64,000 nt of DNA from Bacillota bacterium (GCA_023386955.1 JAEWIS010000011.1:22694-86693), one strand, 5' to 3'. Shown: positions 36,769 to 45,707, counted from the first letter of the stretch. Translations and numbers: made by a program. Notes: generated by a model from the letters alone, not told the origin.

Positions 36769-37956
36769 TTATTTACCTGCCTTCTTGCGGTTGGCAATAT
36801 CCAGCCACACGGCAAAAACAAGGATGCTGCCCTTCACCACATACTGCCAGAAGGACTCCAGGCCCATGAGGGACATCCCATTGTCCAGAGACGTCATGAC
36901 CAATGCGCCGATGATCGCCCCGGTGATTTTGCCCGAGCCGCCCATTAAGGAGGTGCCGCCGATAACACACGCAGCGATGGCATCCATCTCCGCCATGTTG
37001 CCCGCCGAAATGGTAGCCGACGACAGCCGGGAGGTCAGCACAAGAGAAGCGATAGCTCCGAGCAAGCCGCTGAACAAAAAGACAACAAGTGTTTTGGCTT
37101 TGATGTTGATGCCGGACAGCCGCGCCGCCTCCAGATTGCCGCCGATGGCATAGATGTGACGGCCAAGGGTGGTTCTTGTAGCAATGAAGGAGAAGATCAA
37201 GGCCAGCGCAATGACGAAAATAATGGGAAACGGGATACCCTTATAGCTGTTTACTACCAGCACAAACGCGATGACCAGCAGGCTGGAGCCTGCCATTTTC
37301 AACAGATCGATCTGCAAGGGGGCCACCTTGAACCCGTATTTCTGGCGGGAGCTGCGCTTGCGCAGGGTAGACCAGACCACCCCGGCCACCGCCACTGCGG
37401 CTAACAGCCAGCCGAAGCCTTTGGCAAAATAAGCATTGCCCATCATAGTAAAGTTCGTGTCGGAAATCGAGATGGTCATAGAATGGGTGACACCCATTAG
37501 CACACCCCGAAATACCAGCATCCCCCCTAGGGTGACGATAAAAGCGGGAACCGCCTTGTAGGCCACCAGCCAGCCCTGGAACATCCCCAGCACCGCGCCT
37601 GCAGCCAGAGTGCCGATAATCACCACACCTGTGGGCAATCCCCACCAATTGCTGAGAATAGCGGCGATGCCTCCGGTCAGCCCCACGATGGAACCAACGG
37701 ACAAATCAATATGCCCGGCCACAATTACCAGCACCATACCGATGGCGAGAATGGCCGTCACCGACATTTGGGTGAACAAATTGGACAGATTCCGGGGTGT
37801 CAGGAAGGTATCATTCATCAGGCCGAACATCAGCCAGATCAGAACCAGGGCGCCTACCATGGTATACGCGCGGACATCCATTTTGCCGAACAGCGCTCTC
37901 TTCTTGACGGGTTGGGTGACGGCGGACGGATCGGCCGTTTGGGTTATCGGTTGCAT
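36769..37956 (-). CDS. xylH: Xylose-type sugar ABC permease (XylH/GguB/MmsB family)
   Basis: 395-residue CUT2 permease, close to the 393-residue E. coli XylH in length. It has about ten hydrophobic segments. Family blocks include GMVLVIVAGHIDLSVGSIVG, the cytoplasmic GRHIYAIGGNLEAARLSGIN (EAA-like ATPase contact) and CVIGGTSLMGGSGKITG. AGGAGG, lying inside the last codons of the ATPase gene, precedes the ATG. It starts 1 bp after the ATPase stop, third gene of xylF-xylG-xylH order. It would move xylose or another pentose or hexose; closely related GguB/MmsB systems carry arabinose, galactose or glucose, so the sugar is a likely but unproven call. Confidence 0.87.
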   Translation of the reverse strand: MQPITQTADPSAVTQPVKKRALFGKMDVRAYTMVGALVLIWLMFGLMNDTFLTPRNLSNLFTQMSVTAILAIGMVLVIVAGHIDLSVGSIVGLTGGIAAILSNWWGLPTGVVIIGTLAAGAVLGMFQGWLVAYKAVPAFIVTLGGMLVFRGVLMGVTHSMTISISDTNFTMMGNAYFAKGFGWLLAAVAVAGVVWSTLRKRSSRQKYGFKVAPLQIDLLKMAGSSLLVIAFVLVVNSYKGIPFPIIFVIALALIFSFIATRTTLGRHIYAIGGNLEAARLSGINIKAKTLVVFLFSGLLGAIASLVLTSRLSSATISAGNMAEMDAIAACVIGGTSLMGGSGKITGAIIGALVMTSLDNGMSLMGLESFWQYVVKGSILVFAVWLDIANRKKAGK

Positions 37957-37957
37957 G

Positions 37958-39469
37958 TTATTTTCCTCCTGTTGCAGCCAGCATAATATTTTCCTGCGTC
38001 GCTTCCCTGTAATCCAGCTCCTGCACCAGCTGCCCTTCGCACATAACGAGAATCCTGTCGCTCATGCCAAGCACCTCCGGGAGCTCCGAAGAAATCATAA
38101 GAATCGCCACCCCTTGCTCTACCAGGCGGTTCATCAGATTATAAATTTCGTATTTGGCCCCGACGTCAATGCCCCGGGTCGGTTCGTCCATGATCAGGAT
38201 GGTGGGATTGGACATGAGCCATTTGCCGATAACGACCTTCTGCTGATTGCCGCCTGACAAGGTGCCTGCCGGAGTTTCCAATGAAGCCGTCTTTGTTTTG
38301 AGCTCCCGGACGTACTGCTCTCCCCAGCGGATTTCCTCATTATCGTTAATAATCCCGAAGCGGGAAACTCTGCCCATCGTCGCCATAGTGGTATTGGTTT
38401 TCACGTCCATAGGCAGGACCAGCCCCTGGCGTTTGCGGTCCTCCGTGACCAAGGCCATGCCTGCTGCAATTGCATCCGCGACACTCCTGATGCGTGCAGG
38501 CTTGCCGTTGATCCGCACCTCTCCCTCCGCCCTGCCTTCATAAGCTCCGAAGAGACTGGATACCAGCTCCGTACGGCCCGCTCCCATCAAACCGGCGATT
38601 CCGAGAATTTCTCCGCGGCGCAGCTGAAAGCTGGCATCCCGGATCACCTTCTGATCCGCCTTTTCCTTATGCCATACGCTGTAATGGTTAACCCCCAGTA
38701 CAACCTCACCGGGATGGTGGGGGACACGGGGATACCGTTCGGTCAGTTCTCTGCCTACCATCAGGGATACAATCTGGTCGTCATTGGTTTCGTTGCGGTC
38801 CAGCGTGGCGATGGTCTGTCCATCCCTCAGGACGGTAATGGAATCTGCCAGCCGGAACACCTCCGGCATCTTGTGGGAGATGTAGATGCAGGTTACCCCC
38901 TGGGACCGGAGCTGGTTCAGAATTCCCGCCAGAATCTCCACCTCGCTTTCGGTCAAAGCAGCGGTGGGTTCATCGAGTATCAGGATCCGGGTATGCTTGG
39001 ATAAGGCCTTGGCAATTTCCACCAGCTGCTGCTGTCCGATGCCCAAATTGCCGATTGGGGTATCCGGGCTCATATGCAGGCCAACACGCTCCAGCCAATC
39101 TGCAGCCGCACGGTACAGCTGATCCCATTGGATAACCCCCTGTTTGACTGGCTCGGAGCCGAGGAAGATGTTCTCCCCTATGGTCATTTCCTTGACCAGC
39201 GCCAGCTCCTGGTGAATGATGGCAATGCCCGCACGCTCCGCATCCGTGATGGAGCCGAAGGTTTTGGGCTCGCCGTCCACCTTGATTTCCCCCGTGTAGG
39301 AGCCTGACGGGTACAAGCCGCTCAGCACCTTCATCAGCGTTGATTTGCCCGCCCCGTTTTCCCCGCACAGCGCATGAATTTCCCCCTGGCGGACCTTCAG
39401 GTTTACGCCGCTCAGGGCTTTGACGCCAGGGAATTCTTTGGTGATGTGATTCATCTCTAAGGCATACAT
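37958..39469 (-). CDS. xylG: Xylose-type sugar ABC transporter ATPase (XylG/GguA/MmsA family)
   Basis: 503-residue fused double ATPase. The first cassette has Walker A GENGAGKST (about residue 36), signature LGIGQQQLVEIAKAL and Walker B ILILDEPTAAL. The second has the degenerate Walker A GLMGAGRTE, signature LSGGNQQKV and ILIMDEPTRGIDVGAK. This is the normal CUT2 layout, with the second site less active. GGGAG/GGGG precedes the ATG at 39469. It is tightly coupled to the permease gene downstream, and the binding-protein gene lies 96 bp upstream. Confidence 0.92.
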   Translation of the reverse strand: MYALEMNHITKEFPGVKALSGVNLKVRQGEIHALCGENGAGKSTLMKVLSGLYPSGSYTGEIKVDGEPKTFGSITDAERAGIAIIHQELALVKEMTIGENIFLGSEPVKQGVIQWDQLYRAAADWLERVGLHMSPDTPIGNLGIGQQQLVEIAKALSKHTRILILDEPTAALTESEVEILAGILNQLRSQGVTCIYISHKMPEVFRLADSITVLRDGQTIATLDRNETNDDQIVSLMVGRELTERYPRVPHHPGEVVLGVNHYSVWHKEKADQKVIRDASFQLRRGEILGIAGLMGAGRTELVSSLFGAYEGRAEGEVRINGKPARIRSVADAIAAGMALVTEDRKRQGLVLPMDVKTNTTMATMGRVSRFGIINDNEEIRWGEQYVRELKTKTASLETPAGTLSGGNQQKVVIGKWLMSNPTILIMDEPTRGIDVGAKYEIYNLMNRLVEQGVAILMISSELPEVLGMSDRILVMCEGQLVQELDYREATQENIMLAATGGK

Positions 39470-39565
39470 GCTCCCAGCCCCTATCTGTAAAATGAGGGAC
39501 GGCGGATGTCCGCCGCCCCTCCCTGTATCGCCGTGCTTCTGTGTGATGCTGCTTCACGCTTAGGA

Positions 39566-40696
39566 TTACGGCTTCGGCCATTGATCCTTCGGCACGTTCT
39601 TGTACACATCCTCGAGCTTATGGAAGCCGTCCTTGATGACGGTATCCGCCAGATTGGATTTGTCTACCGCGATGGGGTCCAGCAGAATGGACGGCACATC
39701 AATCTTGCCGTTGTTGACCTTTTTGCCCGCGTCGGCAACCTTGCCGTCCTTGGCCAGAGCAACAGCCATCTCCGCCGCCTTGGTGGCGATGGACTTGATC
39801 GGCTTGTAAACCGTCATCGTCTGGGTTCCTTCCGCGATCCGCTGGACAGCCGCCAAGTCCGCATCCTGGCCGGATACCGGGATTTTGCCGGCCAGCCCCT
39901 GCGCCGCCAGCGCCTGGATGGCGCCGCCGGCAGTACCATCGTTAGCCGCTACCACAGCCTGAATGTTGTTCTTATTCGCCGTCAGCGCATTCTCCATGTT
40001 CTTCAGCGCTTCCTCCGGCTTCCAGTCCTTGGAGAACTGGTCATACACGATCTTGATGTCGCCCTTTTCCTTCAGCGGATTCAGCACCTTCATAGCGCCT
40101 TCCTTGAACATATGGGCGTTGTTATCCGTGTCCGCGCCGCCGATATAAACGAAATTCCCTTTGCCAACCTTGGAGGTTACCGCTTGAGCCTGCATTTCAC
40201 CCACCCGCACATTGTCGAAGGAGATGTAATAATCCACCTCCGAGTTCTTGATCAGCCGGTCGTAGGAGATGACCTTGATGCCTTCTTTGTGCGCCTTGTC
40301 CACAATGGGGGCGGTGGCTTCCGCATTATGGGGGATTACCACAAGCACATCCACGCCTTGGGAAATCAGCTGCTCCGCTTGGCTCATCTGGGTGGCGTCA
40401 TCCCCGTTGGCCGCCAGCACCTTCACTTCACCGCCCATCTCCTTGACCTTGGCAGAGAAGATATCCCGGTCCTTCTGCCAGCGCTCCTCCTTGAGCGTAT
40501 CCATGGACATGCCGATGATGAGCTTGCCGTCATCCTTCTTGCCTGCCGCAGCCGGTTGGCCGGATGCCCCTGCCGCCGGTGAGGCTGCAGTTGATTTGGT
40601 ATCATTGCCATTGGTGACGGCGCCGCAGCCTGCCACCGATGCGCCCAGCAGCATCGCCGCCAAGGTGATGCTTGTGCCTTTGCTCCATTTGTTCAT
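39566..40696 (-). CDS. xylF: Xylose-type sugar-binding lipoprotein (XylF/ChvE family)
   Basis: 376-residue lipoprotein. The lipobox VAGC is near residue 24, followed by an Ala/Gly/Pro-rich linker, then a periplasmic-binding-protein fold (GMSMDTLKEERWQKDRDIF at about 60; VVIPHNAEATAPIVDKAH; ISYDRLI; VAANDGTAGGAIQAL; SGQDADLAAVQRI). These blocks match XylF and ChvE, which bind xylose, arabinose or glucose-like monosaccharides. GGGGAG lies 9 nt before the ATG. It is the first gene of the xylF-xylG-xylH operon. An upstream cre site and the adjacent three-component sensor operon indicate sugar induction with catabolite repression. Confidence 0.9.
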   Translation of the reverse strand: MNKWSKGTSITLAAMLLGASVAGCGAVTNGNDTKSTAASPAAGASGQPAAAGKKDDGKLIIGMSMDTLKEERWQKDRDIFSAKVKEMGGEVKVLAANGDDATQMSQAEQLISQGVDVLVVIPHNAEATAPIVDKAHKEGIKVISYDRLIKNSEVDYYISFDNVRVGEMQAQAVTSKVGKGNFVYIGGADTDNNAHMFKEGAMKVLNPLKEKGDIKIVYDQFSKDWKPEEALKNMENALTANKNNIQAVVAANDGTAGGAIQALAAQGLAGKIPVSGQDADLAAVQRIAEGTQTMTVYKPIKSIATKAAEMAVALAKDGKVADAGKKVNNGKIDVPSILLDPIAVDKSNLADTVIKDGFHKLEDVYKNVPKDQWPKP

Positions 40697-40760
40697 GAAC
40701 GAGATCTCCCCTTTTCGATATCGTCATCGTCTTTTGACGGTTGGTTCCGCTTACACGTTC

Positions 40761-40769
40761 ATTGTAGCA
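40761..40769 (-). promoter_or_regulatory. Possible extended -10 for the xylF operon
   Basis: Minus-strand TGC followed directly by TACAAT lies about 65 bp before the xylF-like start. The -35 region is poor, as expected for a promoter needing an AraC/YesN-type activator. Confidence 0.4.
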
Positions 40770-40841
40770 AGGGCGGATACCGGGGGAATATGCTGGCGAC
40801 CTGCACCAATTTGGCTTGCATCAGCATAGATTCATGATGTT

Positions 40842-40857
40842 TTGAAAGCGTATACAC
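40842..40857. promoter_or_regulatory. cre (CcpA) operator upstream of xylF
   Basis: TTGAAAGCGTATACAC matches WTGNAANCGNWWNCAW at 15 of 16 positions and lies about 150 bp before the xylF-like start, upstream of the probable -10. It supports carbon catabolite control of the pentose transporter. Confidence 0.6.
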
Positions 40858-40945
40858 TTGATTTGCAGAACAAGCACTATTTTGGCGGCTTCCAGCACAA
40901 ATGCGTTGGTGGTCGCGGGGCCCCGGGGCAGCGGCGGATTGTGTG

Positions 40946-41116
40946 CTCGGTTTTTCATATGTAAGTGGTCGCTGAAGCTCCAGTTGGGCGATTTATACTC
41001 GGTTTTTCATATATAAGTGGTCACGGAAGCCCCAGTTCGGCGGTTTATACTCGGTTTTTCATATTTAAATGGTCGCTGAAGCCCCAGTTCGGCGGTTTAT
41101 ACTCGGTTTTTCATAT
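40946..41116. repeat. 52-bp tandem repeat array, three units plus partial
   Basis: CTCGGTTTTTCATAT begins at 40946, 40998, 41050 and 41102, exactly 52 bp apart. The inter-block text (AAGTGGTC, GAAGC-CCAGTT, GGCG, TTTATA) is also conserved. It fills the gap between the YesN-type regulator gene and the xylF operon (40697-41215). The same core occurs once, inverted, at 11710-11728. It is not CRISPR-like, because the spacers are themselves repeated. Confidence 0.85.
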
Positions 41117-41170
41117 ACAGGTAGGCACGTGGGCCCGTGCTCGGTCGCGAAAGGCCTTGTGAAGCAACAA

Positions 41171-41209
41171 GAATGCCCCCGAGCCAGAACGGCTGCGCGG
41201 GAGCATTCC
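41171..41209 (-). terminator. Hairpin terminator candidate after the regulator gene
   Basis: On the minus strand GAATGCTCCCG and CGGGGGCATTC pair, with an inner AGCC/GGCT stem, followed by TTGTTGCTTC. The T tract is weak, but the hairpin begins only 7 bp after the stop codon at 41216. Confidence 0.55.
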
Positions 41210-41215
41210 GAAATT

Positions 41216-42784
41216 TCATTCCGCCCCTTGCTGGCGGTATTCCGTTGGCGTTACGCCGGTGGTTTTTTTGAAGATGCGGCTGAAATAGTTGGGGTCGTTA
41301 TACCCCACCTCGTAGCAAATCTCCTTAAAGCTCAACTCCCCGTCCGCTAACAGCCTCTTGGCCTCACCAATCCGCAGCCGGGTCAGATAGTCGGTGAAGT
41401 TCTCCCCCGTGTACTGCTTGAACACCTTGCTGAAATAATACGGGCTCAGATTCACCGATTCGGCCGTCTGCTCCATGGACACATCGGTTTTGTACCATTG
41501 CTCCATATACCTCTTGGCCCGCTCTATCACATGCTGCTGCCGCTGCTCCCGCTCTGCCGACATGGCGGCCAGCAGCCTCTCCACCTGCTCCCCCGCCGCA
41601 TGCCGCAGCGTCTCCTCCCCCTCTGCCGCGGCCAGCTCTGCCAGCAGCTCCCGGGGCACCCGCACAGGCAGGCGCCGGGCCGCAGACAGAAGCATGGCGC
41701 AGACCTCATTGCGGCAGCGGATCATATCGCCCGGCGCAATGGCGAAGAGACTATCCAGAATTTGTCCGATCCGCCAACGCGCCTCCTCGGCCTGCTGCCT
41801 CCTCAGGGCCTCCAAAAGGCCCTGCTCCAGCTCCGCCGCCAGCTCCTGCTCCTCCGGCTGGCGCATATCCTCGGCATGCCGGATGCGCAGCTGGGCGTCG
41901 GACGGCACTGCCGATGCCGATAAGGACGCCGCCCGGTATGAATCCCGGAGCCCGTGAACCCCCTCGGAGAGCGGGCCAATGCCGATAATGGGAGTCAACC
42001 CGAAGCGGTTTTGCACATAATCGAGGAACTCCTCCCCCCGGCGGACAGCCTCTACCCGTTGGGTGAAGCCGGCCCCCCGCTCCGCCACCGGCACCATCAC
42101 CGCGATTTTATTGCCCAGAAGAGGACTGACCATACAGGCCAGCCGCGATTTGGCATATACTTTGAAGCTGTTGTACAGCTCCTGCCGGACCTGGCGGAAG
42201 ACCTCCCAGCCCGCCTCACCCAAGGGAAACGCCAGCACCATCGCATAACCGGTGCTCCACTGCAGCCCGGCCAGTCCCGTCAAATGGGACAGGTCCGTCT
42301 CCAGAACACAATCGGTCATCAGCATCAGGGTCAGCTCATTCTCCACCAACGGGAGCAGCCGGGACAGCTTCTCTCTCAGCACCAGTTCCTCCGCCCGCCG
42401 GCTCCGCTCTCCCTCCTTCTCGGTCATCAGGCGGTGCAGCACCTCCAGCAGTTCCTCGCGTTTCGCCGGCTTCAGAATATATTCCTTCACCCCTAAGGAA
42501 ACAGCCTCCTTGGCATAGGCAAAAAAATCATGCGCTGTCACCAGCACCACCCTGGCCTCCGGCTGGCGCTTGCGGATTTCCCGGATGGCATCCAGCCCCT
42601 GAATGCCCGGCATCTTGATATCCATGAAGATAAAATCGGGACGCTCCTCCTCCGCCAGCTGAATGGCCTTGCGGCCGTTCTCCGCATGGACATAGGTGAA
42701 CATGTCAGGCAGCATACGCCTTGTCATCATCTCCAGGCCTTCCCGCTCCAGCGCCTCGTCGTCCGCGATCATAAGCTTATACAT
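41216..42784 (-). CDS. Response regulator, YesN type (REC plus AraC HTH)
   Basis: 522-residue regulator. The receiver domain (1-120) carries ADDEALE, the phospho-acceptor Asp near 55 in IFMDIKMPG and the Lys in YILKPAK. A long middle region (about 130-400) of YesN type follows. The last 100 residues are the AraC DNA-binding domain (SMEQTAESVNLSPYYFSKVF; VGYNDPNYFSRIFKKTTGVTPTEYR). I chose ATG 42784 because GGAGG lies 6 nt upstream; the in-frame extension to 42916 lies inside the kinase gene. The gene overlaps the kinase stop by 8 bp. It is the last gene of a binding protein-kinase-regulator operon and lies just before the xylF operon, its probable target. Confidence 0.93.
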   Translation of the reverse strand: MYKLMIADDEALEREGLEMMTRRMLPDMFTYVHAENGRKAIQLAEEERPDFIFMDIKMPGIQGLDAIREIRKRQPEARVVLVTAHDFFAYAKEAVSLGVKEYILKPAKREELLEVLHRLMTEKEGERSRRAEELVLREKLSRLLPLVENELTLMLMTDCVLETDLSHLTGLAGLQWSTGYAMVLAFPLGEAGWEVFRQVRQELYNSFKVYAKSRLACMVSPLLGNKIAVMVPVAERGAGFTQRVEAVRRGEEFLDYVQNRFGLTPIIGIGPLSEGVHGLRDSYRAASLSASAVPSDAQLRIRHAEDMRQPEEQELAAELEQGLLEALRRQQAEEARWRIGQILDSLFAIAPGDMIRCRNEVCAMLLSAARRLPVRVPRELLAELAAAEGEETLRHAAGEQVERLLAAMSAEREQRQQHVIERAKRYMEQWYKTDVSMEQTAESVNLSPYYFSKVFKQYTGENFTDYLTRLRIGEAKRLLADGELSFKEICYEVGYNDPNYFSRIFKKTTGVTPTEYRQQGAE

Positions 42785-44234
42785 GGCCTTCCTCCCTTCC
42801 CGGGGAATGGGTCCGCACAGGCAACTGAAACCGGACCGTCGTCCCTCCGCCCAGGCTGCTTTCAATGTCAATCTGCTCCCCGCCGTCAAAGAATAAGTGC
42901 AGCCGCTTAAAGACATTGGCCGTCCCCAGCCCGGTAGAGCCCGCTTTACTGTGGAAGGGGGCCGAAACCTCCTCTGTCCAGGAATGGAGCAGCTTTGTCC
43001 GCGTCTTGGCGTCCATTCCCGCCCCGTTATCTTTAATTTCGATCAGAACCCGGGAGCCAGATGAGGCAATGCGCAGCATAAGCAAGGCGCCCTCCTCCAT
43101 ATTTTCCACACCGTGTATCAGGGCATTCTCCAGAATCGGCTGCAGAGTCAGACAGGGCACCGCCTGATCCAGCGCCCCCTCGTCAATCTCCGTCTCGAAC
43201 CGGATCCGCTCCCGGAAGCGGGCTTTTTGGATGGCCATGTATTCTCCCGCATGCTCCACCTCCTCCCGCAGGGTCACGGGATGATTCAGCTTCTGGAGAT
43301 TATAACGGAGCAGCCGGGAAACGGAGACCGTCAGGTCGCTGGTTTTCTCCGCACCTTCCAGATAGGCCAGCTTGGCAATAGCATTCAGGGTGTTAAATAG
43401 AAAGTGGGGATTGATCTGGCTTTGCAGCGTCTTCAGCTCCAATTCCTTGACCAGGCGGTCCTTCTCCATACTTTTGACGTTCTTCTCCATCAGGTCCCGG
43501 ATATTGTCCAGCATCTGATTGAAGGTCTGGCACAGAATCCCAATCTCGTCTCCCGTATGCATATCGGGCGCCTTGGTATCCCATTTTCCCTTGGAAATCT
43601 GCTTGGCGGTCAGCACCAGACGGCGGATCGGCCCGCTGATGCTGGAGGACAGCCACAAGGAAATCACTACGCTTAGAATCGCCACCGTAAAAACCAGATA
43701 CACCCCGATCCGGTTGATCCGTTTGTTGGAGCCCATGATATCCTCGTAGAGCGGCCGGTAATGCTCCAGCTCCAGATCAACCAGCGCCTGCCCGTCCTCG
43801 GCAATATACCGGGAGGTCTGCTCTGCCTGAAGATACGCCACCGCCTTGGTTTTGGAATCCAGCTCCATGCTGGTCAGAAGCTCCCATGTCTGATCGAGGA
43901 ACGTGTCCATCATATTCACATAATTCTCTACCTGGAGGGTGTTGGACACATTCTTCTCCATCTCTCCGATGTTTCGTCTCAGCTCCCGCAGCCCCTTGAC
44001 ATGCCGCTCCAGCTCGGGATAACTCTCGGCATCCAGTTGGATCACATAACGGTTCAGATAACGCATGACCTCCTTGCTCTCCCGGGAAACCTGCTTATAA
44101 AGCAGAAGGCGGTCCATCATCACCGAATAGGTCTCCTGGACATTGCGGCTGCTATTGAAGATAAAATAACTGACAAAGCTCATCAAAAGAGCCAGCAAGG
44201 GAATGAAGATGAACATTTTCTTATGGATGCTCAT
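42777..44234 (-). CDS. Sensor histidine kinase, YesM/LytS type
   Basis: 485-residue membrane kinase. Membrane segments are at about 8-28 and 174-198 (GVYLVFTVAILSVVISLWLS), with a four-helix-like extracellular part between them. A HAMP segment follows (about 198-255). SQINPHFLFNTLNAIAKLAY carries the phospho-accepting His near 275. The N box LENALIHGV and G box IKDNGAGMD, then GTANVFKRL, complete the ATPase domain. GGAGG lies 9 nt before the ATG, which overlaps the sensor-protein stop by 4 bp. By analogy with XylFII-LytS, the upstream tethered binding protein probably docks on its extracellular part. Confidence 0.92.
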   Translation of the reverse strand: MSIHKKMFIFIPLLALLMSFVSYFIFNSSRNVQETYSVMMDRLLLYKQVSRESKEVMRYLNRYVIQLDAESYPELERHVKGLRELRRNIGEMEKNVSNTLQVENYVNMMDTFLDQTWELLTSMELDSKTKAVAYLQAEQTSRYIAEDGQALVDLELEHYRPLYEDIMGSNKRINRIGVYLVFTVAILSVVISLWLSSSISGPIRRLVLTAKQISKGKWDTKAPDMHTGDEIGILCQTFNQMLDNIRDLMEKNVKSMEKDRLVKELELKTLQSQINPHFLFNTLNAIAKLAYLEGAEKTSDLTVSVSRLLRYNLQKLNHPVTLREEVEHAGEYMAIQKARFRERIRFETEIDEGALDQAVPCLTLQPILENALIHGVENMEEGALLMLRIASSGSRVLIEIKDNGAGMDAKTRTKLLHSWTEEVSAPFHSKAGSTGLGTANVFKRLHLFFDGGEQIDIESSLGGGTTVRFQLPVRTHSPGREEGHV

Positions 44235-45226
44235 GGAGTTTTACCTCCATCGGCCACCGGCGGGCTGCTGCGGTCCATCACATCTGCGTTGGTATAACGG
44301 ATATCCTGGAATGGCTTCCCTTCAAAATGGTTCTCCAGCAGCTGTACCGACAGCTCTCCCATCCGGTAGGGCTGCTGAACAACCGTGGCCAAAATCTCCC
44401 CGTTGCGAATGGCGTGAATGGTATCCGGCAGATCATCGAAGCCGATAATCTGTATATCCTTACGCTTCAAGCTCCTGGCCGATTGGAGAATACCCAAGGC
44501 ATCCGTCGCGCTGGTTCCAACCATAACGGTAATTTCCGGGTGGCTCTGCAGCATCTCCGCCGCCTGCTGGATGGCCTCCATCATGGAGATATTGGAGGAG
44601 CGGACATCCACAATGGCAAGCTCCGGATATTCCCGAATCACACGTTTGATCCCCTCCAGCCGCTGGAGCTGGTTTTCCGCACTTTCGCTGCCGATAATAA
44701 CGCCGATTTTCCCCGTTCCTTCAGTGGCCTTCACCACCAGCTGTCCCAGCTTCCGTCCCGCCTCCAGATTATCTGTCCCGACAAAGGCCATCCGTTTGCT
44801 GTCCGGCGCATCTGTATCCACGGTAACCACCGGTATGCCCCGATCCACCGCCTTGTTGATTACGGGGTTAAACTTGGCCTGGTTCAGGCCCTGCACGATG
44901 ATGCCATCCACCCTCGACGCGATGGCCTTCTCCAGCAGCTTCAGCTGCTCCTCCATATTGTTGCGGACCGGTCCGATACATTCGATGGCGATGCGTGCTT
45001 TCTCCGCGGCTTTTATGGCTCCTTGCTCCACCAATTGCCAATAAGGATGGCCCTGCTCCTGCTCGATCAGCACAATGTGCCGTTCCTGACCCGAAGGCTG
45101 GCTGCCGCCCCGAAGCTGGTCTGTGATCCGGGTAATCTTGATGGTTTCCTGGGCGAAGCTGGTCATAAAATACGAAAAAACAGCCAGCACCACCAGGCTG
45201 CCAATCAGCCACTTTTTATCCGTCAA
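44231..45226 (-). CDS. Membrane-tethered sugar-binding sensor protein (XylFII-like)
   Basis: 331-residue periplasmic-binding-protein-fold protein. It has an N-terminal hydrophobic segment (residues 6-24, LIGSLVVLAVFSYFMTSFA) but no lipobox Cys, so it is probably held by an uncleaved anchor. Family blocks: IVLIEQEQGHPYWQLVEQGA, IIVQGLNQAKFNPVINKA, VVTVDTDAPDSKRMAFVGTD and IIGFDDLPDTIHAIRNGE. It starts with TTG at 45226, 10 nt after AGGGGG. Its stop overlaps the kinase start as ATGA. The gene order binding protein-kinase-YesN regulator-xylFGH matches the xylose-sensing XylFII-LytS systems known from Clostridium and Thermoanaerobacter. The role as xylose sensor is inferred; it is not the transport binding protein, which is encoded downstream. 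Confidence 0.85.
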   Translation of the reverse strand: MTDKKWLIGSLVVLAVFSYFMTSFAQETIKITRITDQLRGGSQPSGQERHIVLIEQEQGHPYWQLVEQGAIKAAEKARIAIECIGPVRNNMEEQLKLLEKAIASRVDGIIVQGLNQAKFNPVINKAVDRGIPVVTVDTDAPDSKRMAFVGTDNLEAGRKLGQLVVKATEGTGKIGVIIGSESAENQLQRLEGIKRVIREYPELAIVDVRSSNISMMEAIQQAAEMLQSHPEITVMVGTSATDALGILQSARSLKRKDIQIIGFDDLPDTIHAIRNGEILATVVQQPYRMGELSVQLLENHFEGKPFQDIRYTNADVMDRSSPPVADGGKTP

Positions 45227-45258
45227 GCTTTTGTCCCCCTCTATTCGGCATAAATCAA

Positions 45259-45274
45259 TTGTAAGCGATTACAT
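45259..45274. promoter_or_regulatory. cre (CcpA) operator before the sensor operon
   Basis: TTGTAAGCGATTACAT matches WTGNAANCGNWWNCAW at all 16 positions, 33 bp before the TTG start of the sugar-sensor gene. Catabolite repression of the sensor operon itself is therefore likely. Confidence 0.75.
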
Positions 45275-45393
45275 TTTTAACGGACATACAATGGGCGTTC
45301 CACTTAAGTATATAGTACCGAAAAACCTGTGGATACGGGTAAAGGAAGCTAGCATTTTTTTGCCGGTGACTAGCACCAGGACGCAGAAAAAGA

Positions 45394-45618
45394 AGGTGCT
45401 GTCCAAAAAGTCCGTCAAGATGAATAAATATTCGGCAGAAAGGACCGGGAGGAAAAGGGTGGCTTGAGGGCGAGTTTTTTGGCCGCTTTTTACGATAAAA
45501 TCGAATCAAAAGAAAGCGGACAAAACGTGTTTGAAGCTTCCAAGACAGCCTTTTCCGGGAGGGAGTGTATCTTTCCGAATATTTATTCATTCCATTTGAC
45601 TTTTTGAACAGCACCCTC
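45394..45618. mobile_element. Palindromic MITE-like element, copy 1 (about 225 bp)
   Basis: The ends form imperfect inverted repeats of about 50 bp: GGTGCTGTCCAAAAAGTC and AATAAATATTCGG from 45395 recur reverse-complemented from 45618 inward. The interior also pairs (GGAAAAGG-TGGCTTG; CCGCTTT; CGATTTTATCG), so the whole element can fold into one long hairpin. No transposase is encoded. A related shorter copy is at 58015-58150. End sequences resemble insertion-sequence termini, but no target duplication is clear. Confidence 0.7.
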
Positions 45619-45707
45619 CTGTTTAGGCAGTAATTGTTACCCTTGGCAAACGCCTATTCATACTACCGCGATTGAAACCAAGCATCGAACATCATCGTCC
45701 GCTTGAA

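Noticed and set aside
40946..41116. CRISPR-like appearance of four evenly spaced repeats
   Set aside because: The spacers are themselves repeated, the period is 52 bp with a 15-19 bp core, and no cas gene is near.
42785..42916. N-terminal extension of the YesN-type regulator
   Set aside because: The extension lies in the kinase gene and the receiver domain begins at ATG 42784 with a strong ribosome site.
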